A stretch of 12,962 nt of DNA from Sutterella sp. (GTDB lineage: Bacteria > Pseudomonadota > Gammaproteobacteria > Burkholderiales > Burkholderiaceae_F), in contig DXSO01000037.1 in assembly GCA_019410445.1 (NCBI GenBank), positions 1 through 12,962 on the forward strand, given 5' to 3'. Below, piece after piece: positions 1-7,126 of the stretch (position 1 is the stretch's first letter; each line of letters starts with the position of its first letter). The notes beneath the pieces were generated by a model. It had not been told where the DNA came from. It worked only from the letters and a program-made list of their open reading frames with translations, and did no database searches. The translations under genes and the position numbers were made by a program.

Positions 1-1673
1 GGAGCAATCGTGTAGCCGATTTCGGACAAAACGGAATTTTTGGAGTCTTCGTTGCCGAAAGAACCGTCCGTACCCCAACTGTTGAGAAAGCCCAACACGG
101 CACAGATCACCACGATCACGCGACCGGCACGACTGAGAAACGACTTGAGTCGATCCCAAGTACGCATCATCACTCCCTTGAATGTCGGCAGATGATAAGG
201 AGGAATCTCCATCACAAAGGCCGAGACTTCACCGGGCAGCACCACTCGCTTGATGAGGAAGCCCGTGATGATGGCAGCCAGAATGCCGATCAGGTAGATT
301 GCAAAGACCAGATTTTGGCCGCTGCTCGGGAAAAAGGCCGTGGCAAACAGCACGTAAACCGGCATACGAGCTCCGCAGCTCATAAACGGAGCCATCATGA
401 TGGTGATGATGCGATCGGACGCCTTATCCATGGTTCGAGTCGCCATGATGGCCGGCACATTGCAGCCGAACCCCACAATGAGCGGAACGAATGCCTTGCC
501 GGGCAAGCCCATTGCACGCATGATTCGATCCATCACGAACGCCGCACGAGCCATGTATCCGGAGTCTTCCAGCATGGCAAGGAAAAGAAACAGAAAGAAA
601 ATCGGCGGAATAAAGGTAGCCACAGTCGTAAGACCGCCGCCGATGCCGTCGGCAAGAAACACCTTGAGCCATTCCGGCGAACCGACAACCTCCAGCAGGC
701 GCCCGAATCCGTCGACGAAAATACCGGCAAACGTGATGTCGAAAAAGTCGATGAACGCTCCGCCCAGATTCTGCGTAAACAGGAACATCACGTACATGAT
801 CGCCAGAAAAATCGGCAGCCCCAGCCATCGATTGAGCACCACGCGATCAATCTTATCGGTCATCGTTGAGTTCATTTCACCGTGACGCACAAGAGCCTTC
901 TGCGTGACTTCGCTTACAAAGCCGTAGCGCGCATCGGCAACGGCAATGTCGGCATCGCCCTCAAAAGCCGTATTGACTTCGTCCACATACGTCTGAACGG
1001 CGGCAACGGCTTCCTGTGGCAGTTTTTCGGCAATGCCCGGAGCTCCCTCCAAAAGCTGAAGCGCAAACCATTCAGGGCGCGTCACGCCGTGCTCATGCAA
1101 GCCTTGCGTAATAGCCTCACGCGCTTTCTCAATGCGCTCGTCAAACGTCACTCCCATCGGAGGCACGCTGGGATTCTTCAAAAACTGGGCGATCGCCTTC
1201 TGCAACTCACGCACGCCTTGATCTCGAGCTGCGACAAGGCCGACCACAGGGCAGCCGAGTGCTTTTTGCAAGGCATCGAGCTTGACTTCAATCTTGTGAT
1301 TCTTGGCAATGTCAAGCATGTTGACGGCCACGATCACCGGCACGCGCATTTCAATGAGCTGAGCCGTAAGATAGAGATTGCGTTCAAGATTGGAAGCGTC
1401 GACAATGTTTATGACCGCCTGCGCTTCATCCGTCAGAATGTAGTCGCGCGCTATGCGTTCGTCCTCACCCGAACTTGATGCCGGCGTAATCGAGTAGATG
1501 CCGGGCAGATCAACAATCTCGACGTTTTCGCCTTCGTAGCTGTAGCTGCCGACTTTTTTATCAACGGTAACACCGGGCCAATTGCCCACTTTCTGTTTGG
1601 ATCCTGTCAGTGCGTTAAACAGGGTCGTTTTTCCGCAATTCGGATTACCGACAATACAGATGATGTTTTGCAT
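1..1673 (-). CDS. feoB: Ferrous iron transport protein B, C-terminus cut by window edge
   Basis: FeoB is the inner-membrane Fe(II) transporter with a cytosolic GTPase domain. The first 557 residues are visible and the 3' end runs off the left edge. The G domain starts at the N-terminus: G1 GNPNCGKT at residues 9-16, GVT near 34-36, G3 DLPG at 55-58 and G4 NMLD at 118-121. A helical linker leads into the membrane part, starting near residue 280. The membrane core shows two typical FeoB motifs with conserved cysteines, GFGCNVPA and CGARMPVY. The start ATG at 1671-1673 is preceded by AGGAG about 7 bases upstream. The gene lies 17 bp downstream of a feoA gene, so it is the last visible gene of a feoA-feoA-feoB operon. 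A Fur-type operator upstream of the first feoA suggests induction under iron limitation. Family identity is secure; whether a feoC follows cannot be seen. Confidence 0.98.
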   Translation of the reverse strand, partial: MQNIICIVGNPNCGKTTLFNALTGSKQKVGNWPGVTVDKKVGSYSYEGENVEIVDLPGIYSITPASSSGEDERIARDYILTDEAQAVINIVDASNLERNLYLTAQLIEMRVPVIVAVNMLDIAKNHKIEVKLDALQKALGCPVVGLVAARDQGVRELQKAIAQFLKNPSVPPMGVTFDERIEKAREAITQGLHEHGVTRPEWFALQLLEGAPGIAEKLPQEAVAAVQTYVDEVNTAFEGDADIAVADARYGFVSEVTQKALVRHGEMNSTMTDKIDRVVLNRWLGLPIFLAIMYVMFLFTQNLGGAFIDFFDITFAGIFVDGFGRLLEVVGSPEWLKVFLADGIGGGLTTVATFIPPIFFLFLFLAMLEDSGYMARAAFVMDRIMRAMGLPGKAFVPLIVGFGCNVPAIMATRTMDKASDRIITIMMAPFMSCGARMPVYVLFATAFFPSSGQNLVFAIYLIGILAAIITGFLIKRVVLPGEVSAFVMEIPPYHLPTFKGVMMRTWDRLKSFLSRAGRVIVVICAVLGFLNSWGTDGSFGNEDSKNSVLSEIGYTIA

Positions 1674-1690
1674 TTGTCACTCCTGCCGAA

Positions 1691-1918
1691 TCAGTCCACA
1701 TTGACTTGCATAATGGCCGCCTCATCCTTGCGAACGCTGATGAAGCTGCCGCGAACGCGAATTTCAACCGGATCGCCCAACGGGGCCACGCGAACGACTT
1801 CAAAAGCCGTACCGGGCGTTGCTCCAAGCATCAACAGACGACGTCGGTATTCAGGAGCCTTTTTGTCGTAACCGACAATCGTTCCCTTCGCTCCGGGAGT
1901 GAGTTCTTTTAACAACAT
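1691..1918 (-). CDS. feoA: FeoA domain protein (second of two, adjacent to feoB)
   Basis: A 75-residue cytosolic SH3-like FeoA protein, thought in the family to bind FeoB and support Fe(II) uptake. The sequence runs from an N-terminal LTPGAKGTIVGY strand through RRRLLMLGATPGTAFEVVRVAPLGDPVEIRVRG to an ISVRKDEAAIM end. The leucine-glycine segment and the GDPVEI stretch are typical of FeoA. The length matches the usual size of about 75 residues. AGGGA lies about 8 bases before the ATG at 1916-1918. The stop is 17 bp before feoB, so the two are surely co-transcribed. A first FeoA-like gene lies 57 bp upstream. This copy resembles the textbook FeoA more closely than the upstream one. Confidence 0.93.
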   Translation of the reverse strand: MLLKELTPGAKGTIVGYDKKAPEYRRRLLMLGATPGTAFEVVRVAPLGDPVEIRVRGSFISVRKDEAAIMQVNVD

Positions 1919-1942
1919 GGCTTGTTCCCTGCCTTTTGGTTT

Positions 1943-1976
1943 GGCGACAAAATCGAGGAAAAGAGTCGCCGATTTT
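1943..1976 (-). promoter_or_regulatory. Candidate pseudoknot or alternative hairpins between the two feoA genes
   Basis: Reading the transcript strand (minus), the 57-bp gap right after the first feoA stop holds two complementary pairs in crossed order. AAAATCG (1976-1970) can pair with CGATTTT (1955-1949), and GGCGAC (1970-1965) can pair with GTCGCC (1948-1943). The two stems share one base and interleave, so they could form an H-type pseudoknot or two mutually exclusive hairpins. They sit just before the ribosome binding site of the second feoA. A role in tuning feoA/feoB expression is inference; chance is possible in AT-rich spacer. Confidence 0.3.
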
Positions 1977-2212
1977 CAATAAACGTAAATTCTCTGTGCA
2001 ACGTCAAAGTTCACGCCGATGCGACTGTCTCCGACGGCAATCAGGATGCTCTCATTGGTCGTTCCGGCGAGCACTCGCACCGAACTGCCGATATGCAGTC
2101 CCAACTCGTCCAGACGTTGAGCCTCGCTTTCGGGCAGCTTCAGCTTGGCAACGATTCCGGGTTCTTCAAGCTTTAACTGCGTGAGTTTGCGGATGGTTCG
2201 TTCTCTGTTCAT
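1976..2212 (-). CDS. feoA: FeoA domain protein (first of two)
   Basis: A 78-residue FeoA-like protein and the first gene of the feo operon. It opens with a short charged N-terminus (MNRERTIRKL). The FeoA fold signs follow: KLPESEAQRLDELGLHIGSSVRVLAG and a C-terminal ISRIGVNFD-like strand, here DSRIGVNFDVAQRIYV. The frame is open further upstream to an ATG at 2324-2326. That longer start would place the Fur operator inside the coding region and has no ribosome site, so the ATG at 2210-2212, with AGAGAA about 5 bases before it, is preferred. It differs clearly from the second FeoA. The two may form a heteromeric pair on FeoB, or this one may act as a regulator; both are inference. Family assignment is good, precise role unknown. 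Confidence 0.88.
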   Translation of the reverse strand: MNRERTIRKLTQLKLEEPGIVAKLKLPESEAQRLDELGLHIGSSVRVLAGTTNESILIAVGDSRIGVNFDVAQRIYVY

Positions 2213-2288
2213 GGATTCTCTGTGTTGGATTGTCAGTCGATCTTCCCTGTGTGGCCGGTCTGCCATTGTGCGTTCACAACGGTGCGAA

Positions 2289-2330
2289 TGATACTCTTTT
2301 TCATTTTGAATGAGAATAACTCTCAATTCA
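2289..2330 (-). promoter_or_regulatory. Fur-type operator upstream of the feo operon
   Basis: TGAGAATAACTCTCA at 2311-2325 is a 7-1-7 inverted repeat close to the Fur core TGATAAT-N-ATTATCA. It carries outer half sites TGAAT and ATTCA (2307-2311, 2326-2330). A second overlapping palindrome, TCATT-TTG-AATGA, covers 2301-2313. A weaker 7-1-7 match, TGATACT-C-TTTTTCA, lies at 2289-2303. Overlapping arrays are typical of Fur sites that bind more than one dimer. The cluster is about 100 bp upstream of the first feoA start on the minus strand. Repression of feoAAB by Fe-Fur is the natural reading. No convincing -35/-10 pair could be fixed. Confidence 0.72.
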
Positions 2331-2487
2331 CTTTTCTCTTTAGAGCAAAGAAAAGCGGAAAAAAAATTCGCAAATAAATTCAGAACTCAGCCTATGACAA
2401 CGGCTGCCAGATCGATGAAGACCAGATGCGGGAATAGTCGCAACAGTCGTTAGCCTGTGTTCTTCTTTCCGTCATCCGAACACCCCG
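2331..2487. other. Intergenic stretch between feo operator and porin 3' hairpin
   Basis: This AT-rich stretch begins with several A-runs and T-runs just upstream of the Fur operator, which probably contribute to the feo promoter. Beyond about 2400 I see no open frame with a ribosome site, no RNA gene and no repeat. Confidence 0.5.
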
Positions 2488-2531
2488 AAATTGGAGGAGT
2501 AAAGGGCACTTCACCCCTGTTCCTCCAATTT
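2488..2531 (-). terminator. Long hairpin downstream of the porin gene
   Basis: Perfect 11-bp arms AAATTGGAGGA (2488-2498) and TCCTCCAATTT (2521-2531) enclose a 22-base interior that can pair further (AGGG with CCCT). It starts 28 bp after the porin stop. There is no strong U-run on either strand, so it may be a weak or Rho-assisted terminator, or a 3'-end stabilising hairpin for the abundant porin mRNA. Confidence 0.5.
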
Positions 2532-2558
2532 CCTCAGAGATACTTCAATACAGGCTGA

Positions 2559-3698
2559 TTAGAAGGTATGGGCAAGCCCCAACCCAAAGCCCATGCTGTT
2601 GTAATCACCGCGCCCCATCGCACGAAACTCGGTTTCGCCAGCACTCAAATCCTTGTCGAGACCATCTCCGCCGATGGAGTAGTAAGCCCCGGCATAAAGC
2701 ATGGTGCGCTTGCTCATTTCGTAGGTATAGGCAAGTCCGAGAATTGTTGCACTACCTTCCTCGGTGCTGTCCGCATCATTTTCACCCTTGACATACTGCA
2801 CGGAAGCACGCAGCGTTCCCTGTCCGAGGGGAGCCGCCGCCCCCAGCATGAAGCTGTCGAAGTTATAGCTCTCCAAGTCCTCCAAACCCTCCAAGGGCCC
2901 GCCGCCGAATTCACGCGTTTTGCTCGCGTGCTGATAGACAAAACTCGGACGCACGACCTCAAAGTCGTAGGCCGCCGCCACCGTAAACGTCCAGGCGTCA
3001 TCAATTGCTGTGCCGTCGTATGTGCGCATTTCTGCAATCGCGGTCATAGCTAAGGGACCGTTTTCATACGACAGTCCCAACCCGTAATAGTGGTTGCGAT
3101 CCGACCAACGGGCATTGCTGTCTTCGTCACCGGCGTTCCCCATCAAAGATACTTTGAGGCCTTCCATGGGCGTGACTTCCATCACAGCCATATTGCCGCT
3201 TGCAAAGTCTTTGGATGCAAATGCCCCCAGACCGGCAACGTCAACATAGGCCTCCATCGGATCAAACCCTACGAGCAGATCAAAATCACCGCCCGCGCTG
3301 GCCAAACCACCGAAATTACCGAAAGCAAATTTCACCGTATCGTTTCCGATGCTCAGATAGGCCTGACTGTCAAAAAGCGTCCCTTCGCTTGCAAGCGCTC
3401 CGGTATCGGAACTGAATTCATTTTCAAGCGTAAAGCCAACTTTCCAGCCGTTTCCGAGATCCTCTTCCCCGGTGATCCCCCAAATGGAATCTCCCCAAAA
3501 GCCGCTTTCCATCGAAAGCGAATTGACTCGTTCAGTCTTGCTTCCGTCAGAGTTAGTCAACGAAGCGGTGTTCTTGTAGAGCAACCCCGTTGACACGGAG
3601 CCGTAAAGCGAAATTTCCGAAGCTTGAGCTGAAAAAGCGGCTACGGCAACGGCCGCCGCCAGCATGGATGTCTTGAATTTGGTCATTTGTTGTCTCAT
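2559..3698 (-). CDS. Gram-negative general porin, likely Fur-regulated
   Basis: An outer-membrane beta-barrel porin of 379 residues from the chosen start. A signal peptide is clear: a basic N-terminus (MRQQMTKFKTS), a hydrophobic alanine-rich core and a cut after SAQA, before SEISLYGSVSTGL. The mature part opens with the strand ISLYGSV typical of Burkholderiales porins. It continues through WGITGEEDLGNGWKVGFTLENEF and many alternating aromatic strands, and ends in the C-terminal phenylalanine (GLGLAHTF) used in barrel assembly. The ATG at 3696-3698 is chosen over an in-frame ATG at 3731, which adds 11 charged residues before the signal peptide; ATG 3686 is also possible. AAGGA lies 12-13 bases before 3698. 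A perfect Fur-box palindrome lies 74 bp upstream, and the feo operon follows in the same direction. Substrate specificity cannot be read from sequence; passage of iron or small iron chelates is inference. Confidence 0.93.
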   Translation of the reverse strand: MRQQMTKFKTSMLAAAVAVAAFSAQASEISLYGSVSTGLLYKNTASLTNSDGSKTERVNSLSMESGFWGDSIWGITGEEDLGNGWKVGFTLENEFSSDTGALASEGTLFDSQAYLSIGNDTVKFAFGNFGGLASAGGDFDLLVGFDPMEAYVDVAGLGAFASKDFASGNMAVMEVTPMEGLKVSLMGNAGDEDSNARWSDRNHYYGLGLSYENGPLAMTAIAEMRTYDGTAIDDAWTFTVAAAYDFEVVRPSFVYQHASKTREFGGGPLEGLEDLESYNFDSFMLGAAAPLGQGTLRASVQYVKGENDADSTEEGSATILGLAYTYEMSKRTMLYAGAYYSIGGDGLDKDLSAGETEFRAMGRGDYNSMGFGLGLAHTF

Positions 3699-3771
3699 GT
3701 GCGTATTAGTTCCTTCACGCCGGGAACCCATTTCCCTTCGTCGGCACGCATCAAATCGTCAAAAATTGTCA

Positions 3772-3802
3772 TGAGAATTATTCTCATTTTTATTGAAATG
3801 AG
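3772..3802 (-). promoter_or_regulatory. Perfect Fur-box palindrome upstream of the porin gene
   Basis: TGAGAATTATTCTCA (3772-3786) is a perfect 7-1-7 inverted repeat, matching the Fur consensus TGATAAT-N-ATTATCA at all but one position per half. A second palindrome overlaps it: CTCATTT (3783-3789), six bases, then AAATGAG (3796-3802). The same kind of paired arrangement occurs before feoA. The only gene it can serve is the porin on the minus strand, because no plus-strand gene follows. Iron-Fur control of the porin is inferred. Confidence 0.75.
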
Positions 3803-3869
3803 GGAAATATCCAATAATCCTGACGATGACACCATCCGTGCTGATTCGAAACAAGCACCAATTCAACTC

Positions 3870-3906
3870 AAAAAAAAAAACCGCAGATTCATCTGAAAAT
3901 CTGCGG
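3870..3906 (-). terminator. Intrinsic terminator of the sbcB-dehydrogenase unit
   Basis: On the minus strand CCGCAGATT and AATCTGCGG form a perfect 9-bp stem with an 8-base loop (3881-3906), followed at once by an 11-base U-run. It lies 24 bp after the stop of the hydroxyacid dehydrogenase gene and insulates the porin operator region. Confidence 0.93.
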
Positions 3907-3930
3907 CATGCATTGCGTCAAACGCGGGGC

Positions 3931-4809
3931 TTAGTGTTTTTTCCGAGGCAATCGTTTGATCAGCGAAGAAGTATCCAAGCGGCCTCCTCCCATAGCCTGT
4001 ACTTCAGCGTAAAACTGATCAATCAGAGCCGTCACCGGCAACGAAGAACCGTTGCGCGCAGCCTGCGCCATGGCAATCCCGAGATCCTTGCGCATCCAGT
4101 TGACGGCAAATCCGAAATCGAATTGATCCTCAACCATCGTGTTTCCTCGATTGGCCATCTGCCATGATCCTGCAGCACCTTTTTCAAGCACTTTGAGAAC
4201 CTGTTTCATATCAAGTCCAGCGTTCTGACCGAACGCAATCGCTTCGGACAGTCCCTGTACGGCTCCTGCCAATGCAATCTGGTTGACCATCTTGGCAAGC
4301 TGTCCATTGCCGGCAGCTCCCAAATGCGTGACGTTGCACGCATAAGAGTCAATCACCGGTTTGGCTTTTTCAAAAACGTCAGCCTCGCCACCCACCATCA
4401 CGGTTAGCACACCATTGACGGCTCCTGCCTGACCGCCCGACACCGGCGCATCCAAAAATCCCAAATTTTTCGCTTTGCAAACCTCAAAAAGCTCGCGTGC
4501 AAGATCTGCCGAATCCGTGGTGTGATCGACGAAAACAGCTCCTGCCTTCATGCCTGCAAAGGCACCTTTTTCACCAAGCACGACGCTGCGTACGTCGTCG
4601 TCGTTGCCCAAGCACGCGAACACAAAATCGGCTTGATCAACAGCCTCATAAGCGGTTTCCCGATAAGCCGCCCCGTATTCCTGCGCCCATTGCTGCGCCT
4701 TGGTCGTGGTGCGGTTGTAGACCGTTACTTCAAAGCCCTTCTTGACCAGATGTCCTGCCATGGGATACCCCATGACGCCGAGTCCTAAAAACGCGCATTT
4801 GATCGTCAT
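3931..4809 (-). CDS. NAD(P)-dependent beta-hydroxyacid dehydrogenase (3-hydroxyisobutyrate dehydrogenase / tartronate semialdehyde reductase family)
   Basis: A 292-residue cytosolic oxidoreductase of the usual family length. The Rossmann motif GLGVMG is at residues 9-14. The family substrate signature APVSGG is at 121-126, and the catalytic lysine lies in GNGQLAKMVNQ (K173, N177). A second conserved block, RKDLGIA, is at 240-246. Members interconvert small 3-hydroxy acids and their semialdehydes (3-hydroxyisobutyrate, D-glycerate/tartronate semialdehyde, succinic semialdehyde/glyoxylate). No neighbour is from a matching pathway, so I do not choose between them. The start at 4807-4809 has a strong GGAGGT about 6 bases before it; an open extension to 4917 only overlaps sbcB. 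The gene begins 16 bp after the sbcB stop and ends in a strong terminator, so the two genes are probably co-transcribed without an obvious functional tie. Confidence 0.94.
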   Translation of the reverse strand: MTIKCAFLGLGVMGYPMAGHLVKKGFEVTVYNRTTTKAQQWAQEYGAAYRETAYEAVDQADFVFACLGNDDDVRSVVLGEKGAFAGMKAGAVFVDHTTDSADLARELFEVCKAKNLGFLDAPVSGGQAGAVNGVLTVMVGGEADVFEKAKPVIDSYACNVTHLGAAGNGQLAKMVNQIALAGAVQGLSEAIAFGQNAGLDMKQVLKVLEKGAAGSWQMANRGNTMVEDQFDFGFAVNWMRKDLGIAMAQAARNGSSLPVTALIDQFYAEVQAMGGGRLDTSSLIKRLPRKKH

Positions 4810-4825
4810 CTTCAACCTCCGTTCA

Positions 4826-6364
4826 TCATTCACCGACCTGGGCATATTCAGCCGCCTGATCACCCCAATCGTAGAGCGCCGAAAGCGTTTGCTCGATCGC
4901 TTCATAACGCTCTTCACTCAGCGTGCCGTCATTCATCTGTGCTTCATAACGTTCCTGCACGCGCTCGAGCTCCTCGAAATACTGCTCCAACGTCGTCGTT
5001 GCGAGTCCGACCTGCGTCAAACGGCTACGACATTCACTCTGCCAGCGCTGCATTTCTTCTTCGTTGAGCGTTTCAGGCGCACAGCGCGCGCGCATGCGGA
5101 ACAAAAGCTCATTGAGCCGTTCGTCTTCGAAATGAAGGCGTCCGTCATGCACGCGCTCGGCAATCGTCACAAAATCCGCATTCTGCAGACGTTGAGCAAC
5201 TGCTCGGTCCGCATCGCTTACAAAACCGTCATAAAGCGCAGCCTCAACATCCTTGGGACCATTTGACTCCATCCGCTGAGAATTACGCTCCTCATAGTCT
5301 TGCCAGGCCTGCAGGATGGGTCCCTCAAGCATCGGATAAAGCCGCGTGAGCGCTTCACCGTTTGCGACCACTTGCGCAAGATCAATGCCAAAACGCTCGC
5401 ACACGCTCTTGGAAGCCACTCTCAAATCCGAACACACAAACGGACATTCGTTGATACGAAGCCGCCTCAAGGCTAGCGGCGTCTCGCCTTCGGCCCGCAT
5501 TGATGCCGGCGCAAAAGCCCTGCGTGCAATCTCCTCACAGCTCAAAGCAACAAGCTGCTGCGGATCTTCTCGGCAATCCCAAACGAAATATTCATTCGGA
5601 TTATTCGGATTGCGAGCCACAGGCATCACAAAACGTAAAAAGCCCTTTTCCTGACCGGCCCGCGGATCTACCCACAGACAGGGTCGACGCGTATCAAGCG
5701 CTTCGGCAACTTTCTGCTTGGAACGATTCTCCAGAGCCCACTGCCACAAACGCTGCTTTTTCTGAGCCAAGAACCGGGCCAGTGCAATCGTTGCGGCAAC
5801 GTCGCTTGACGCGTCGTGCGCATGACTGTGCTCGATTTGATTGGCCACGGTCAGTTTTTCGAGCTTGAAAGTCTGTTTGAAAGGCTTTTGCGGATCCGCG
5901 CTCGCCACGGTAGGCCAAACCACATCTTCGGGCCGAAGCGCCCAGACGGCCAGCACAAACGGGTACAAATCCCAGCGCGAGCAACCATTGCGCCAAACGT
6001 GTCCGTACATGTCCAACAGATTGCGCCAGAAAAGCGAGCGATTGACTTTATCGTCAAAACCAATCGTGTTGTATCCCACGGAAATCGTCGCAGGCATATT
6101 GAGTTCTCGATGAACCCGCTTGGCAAATTCGTTTTCAGCTGTTCCCTTCTCGGCGGCTTGCTGCGGCGTGATGCCGGTCAGTACGCAGGCCATCACATTG
6201 GGCAGGTACTCGGGAGAAGGTCTGCAGTAAAAAACATCGGCTTCTCCCACCGGTTCAAAATCCAGCGTCGTGCGCATGCCGGCAAACTGAGCCGGGCGGT
6301 CTCGGATCGTATCCAATCCGAAAGTCTCGTAGTCGTACCAATAAAAAGTCGTGCTCTGCATCAT
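4826..6364 (-). CDS. sbcB: Exodeoxyribonuclease I
   Basis: ExoI degrades single-stranded DNA 3' to 5' and acts in recombination and mismatch repair. The protein has 512 residues against about 475 in E. coli. The N-terminal DEDDh exonuclease domain shows D11 and E13 in WYDYETFG, aspartates 104-105 in GYNTIGFDDKVNR, and HDASSDV with H183 and D188. RPAQFAGMRT, TGITPQQA and the RWDLY segment also match ExoI. The C-terminal ExoI-specific part is recognisable by LYDGFVSDADR and a helical tail. The tail is rich in glutamate and arginine. The start MMQST at 6362-6364 lacks a strong ribosome site. An ATG further upstream at 6424 lies inside the terminator of the preceding gene and is rejected. Promoter space after that terminator is only about 40 bp, so some transcription may come from read-through. 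Confidence 0.97.
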   Translation of the reverse strand: MMQSTTFYWYDYETFGLDTIRDRPAQFAGMRTTLDFEPVGEADVFYCRPSPEYLPNVMACVLTGITPQQAAEKGTAENEFAKRVHRELNMPATISVGYNTIGFDDKVNRSLFWRNLLDMYGHVWRNGCSRWDLYPFVLAVWALRPEDVVWPTVASADPQKPFKQTFKLEKLTVANQIEHSHAHDASSDVAATIALARFLAQKKQRLWQWALENRSKQKVAEALDTRRPCLWVDPRAGQEKGFLRFVMPVARNPNNPNEYFVWDCREDPQQLVALSCEEIARRAFAPASMRAEGETPLALRRLRINECPFVCSDLRVASKSVCERFGIDLAQVVANGEALTRLYPMLEGPILQAWQDYEERNSQRMESNGPKDVEAALYDGFVSDADRAVAQRLQNADFVTIAERVHDGRLHFEDERLNELLFRMRARCAPETLNEEEMQRWQSECRSRLTQVGLATTTLEQYFEELERVQERYEAQMNDGTLSEERYEAIEQTLSALYDWGDQAAEYAQVGE

Positions 6365-6406
6365 GTGTTTCAACCGTTGGTTCTCAGAACCTCGTGCGCT
6401 CAAACG

Positions 6407-6441
6407 AAAAAACCGCCGGGACAATTCGCTGTCTCGGCGGC
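6407..6441 (-). terminator. Intrinsic terminator of the lipoprotein gene
   Basis: On the minus strand a CCGCCGAGACA arm pairs with TGTCCCGGCGG around a short loop, with one internal mismatch pair. A six-base U-run follows. It lies about 53 bp after the lipoprotein stop and just before sbcB. Confidence 0.88.
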
Positions 6442-6493
6442 TTCAATCTAACGAATTTGAGGCAAAACGCAAGCCCAAAGAATCAACGAAGAA

Positions 6494-6973
6494 TTAATCG
6501 ATGTCTTCCGGCTTTGCCTGCTTTTGCTTGCCGGCATTGACAAGACTTTGTAGGTAGCCGGCCGCATAGTCGGCAATCGTCTGCAGTTTGATGCTGCCGT
6601 CTTCGCCAATGGGACCGGAACCACGCTGCAGTGCGCGTCCGTCGACAACAGCCTGAAAATCAAACGACTTGACCTTCTGATTCTCCGTTGTCACGCCGTA
6701 AAAAAGGCAAAGACGACACTCCTCGAGCTGGTTGTTGTCAACGACTCGGGTCTTGACGCCGACACGCTGCAGTCCGCTTTCGATCGCTTTGAGCAAATCA
6801 TCACCGCGCAGCATGGAGTTGGGGTGACGAACAACACAAATCGTATCGATCGCCCCCTGATTGTCCGCCTGTTGCGCCGTCTGAGTCTGCTGCGACTGAT
6901 CCATCGTCGAGCATCCGGTCAATGTCAAAACAAACGCAGCCAATGCGAGCTTGGCCGTCAAAAACCTTTGCAT
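6494..6973 (-). CDS. Small outer-membrane lipoprotein of unknown function
   Basis: A 159-residue lipoprotein. The signal peptide (MQRFLTAKLALAAFVLTLTG) ends in the lipobox LTGC with the lipidated cysteine at 21. Serine at +2 predicts sorting to the outer membrane. A glutamine-rich linker (24-39) leads to a small domain: an ICVVRHP strand at 45-51, a helix DDLLKAIESGLQRVG, a second strand with VKTRVVDNN, and then ECRLCLFYG with cysteines 86 and 89. The pattern of an early ICVV-x-P strand, a helix and a later cysteine-bearing strand recalls the family NCBI names Sbal_3080 lipoproteins, but this is memory of pattern, not a search. Start choice: AAGGAG lies 10 bases before the ATG at 6971-6973; upstream in-frame ATGs add a non-signal leader. 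It has its own terminator and seems monocistronic. Function is unknown. Confidence 0.87.
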   Translation of the reverse strand: MQRFLTAKLALAAFVLTLTGCSTMDQSQQTQTAQQADNQGAIDTICVVRHPNSMLRGDDLLKAIESGLQRVGVKTRVVDNNQLEECRLCLFYGVTTENQKVKSFDFQAVVDGRALQRGSGPIGEDGSIKLQTIADYAAGYLQSLVNAGKQKQAKPEDID

Positions 6974-7015
6974 GTCGTTTTTTCTCCTTTGAGTCTGATG
7001 CCGTATGTCATCGGC

Positions 7016-7035
7016 CGCATAAGAAAGTTTATGCG
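7016..7035. repeat. Inverted repeat upstream of the lipoprotein gene
   Basis: CGCATAA (7016-7022), six bases, then TTATGCG (7029-7035): perfect 7-bp arms 43 bp before the lipoprotein start. It could be an operator or a leader hairpin. No known binding-site consensus was recognised. Confidence 0.35.
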
Positions 7036-7080
7036 ATTGAACCGACAAACAAAGTGCGGATTTTTCCTAAAGAGGCTTTC

Positions 7081-7110
7081 GCCGCAAAACCAATCGCCTT
7101 GTTTTGCGGC
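7081..7110 (-). terminator. Hairpin downstream of hemN
   Basis: GCCGCAAAAC and GTTTTGCGGC form a perfect 10-bp stem with a 10-base loop, starting 17 bp after the hemN stop. The following minus-strand sequence is only mildly U-rich (GAAAGCCTCTTT), so as an intrinsic terminator it is weak. It is still the only candidate for the end of the hemN transcript. Confidence 0.5.
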
Positions 7111-7126
7111 TTTCATTCTGTCTCAA

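Noticed and set aside
192..869. Plus-strand open frame opposite feoB
   Set aside because: The product is His/Arg/Lys-rich with no fold, and it is the mirror of the FeoB membrane domain.
2213..2326. Longer N-terminus for the first FeoA
   Set aside because: It would encode the Fur operator as protein, adds 38 polar residues absent from FeoA proteins, and has no ribosome site.
5816..6451. Plus-strand open frame opposite the sbcB 5' half
   Set aside because: It is antisense to the conserved exonuclease domain and crosses the lipoprotein terminator, with no ribosome site.
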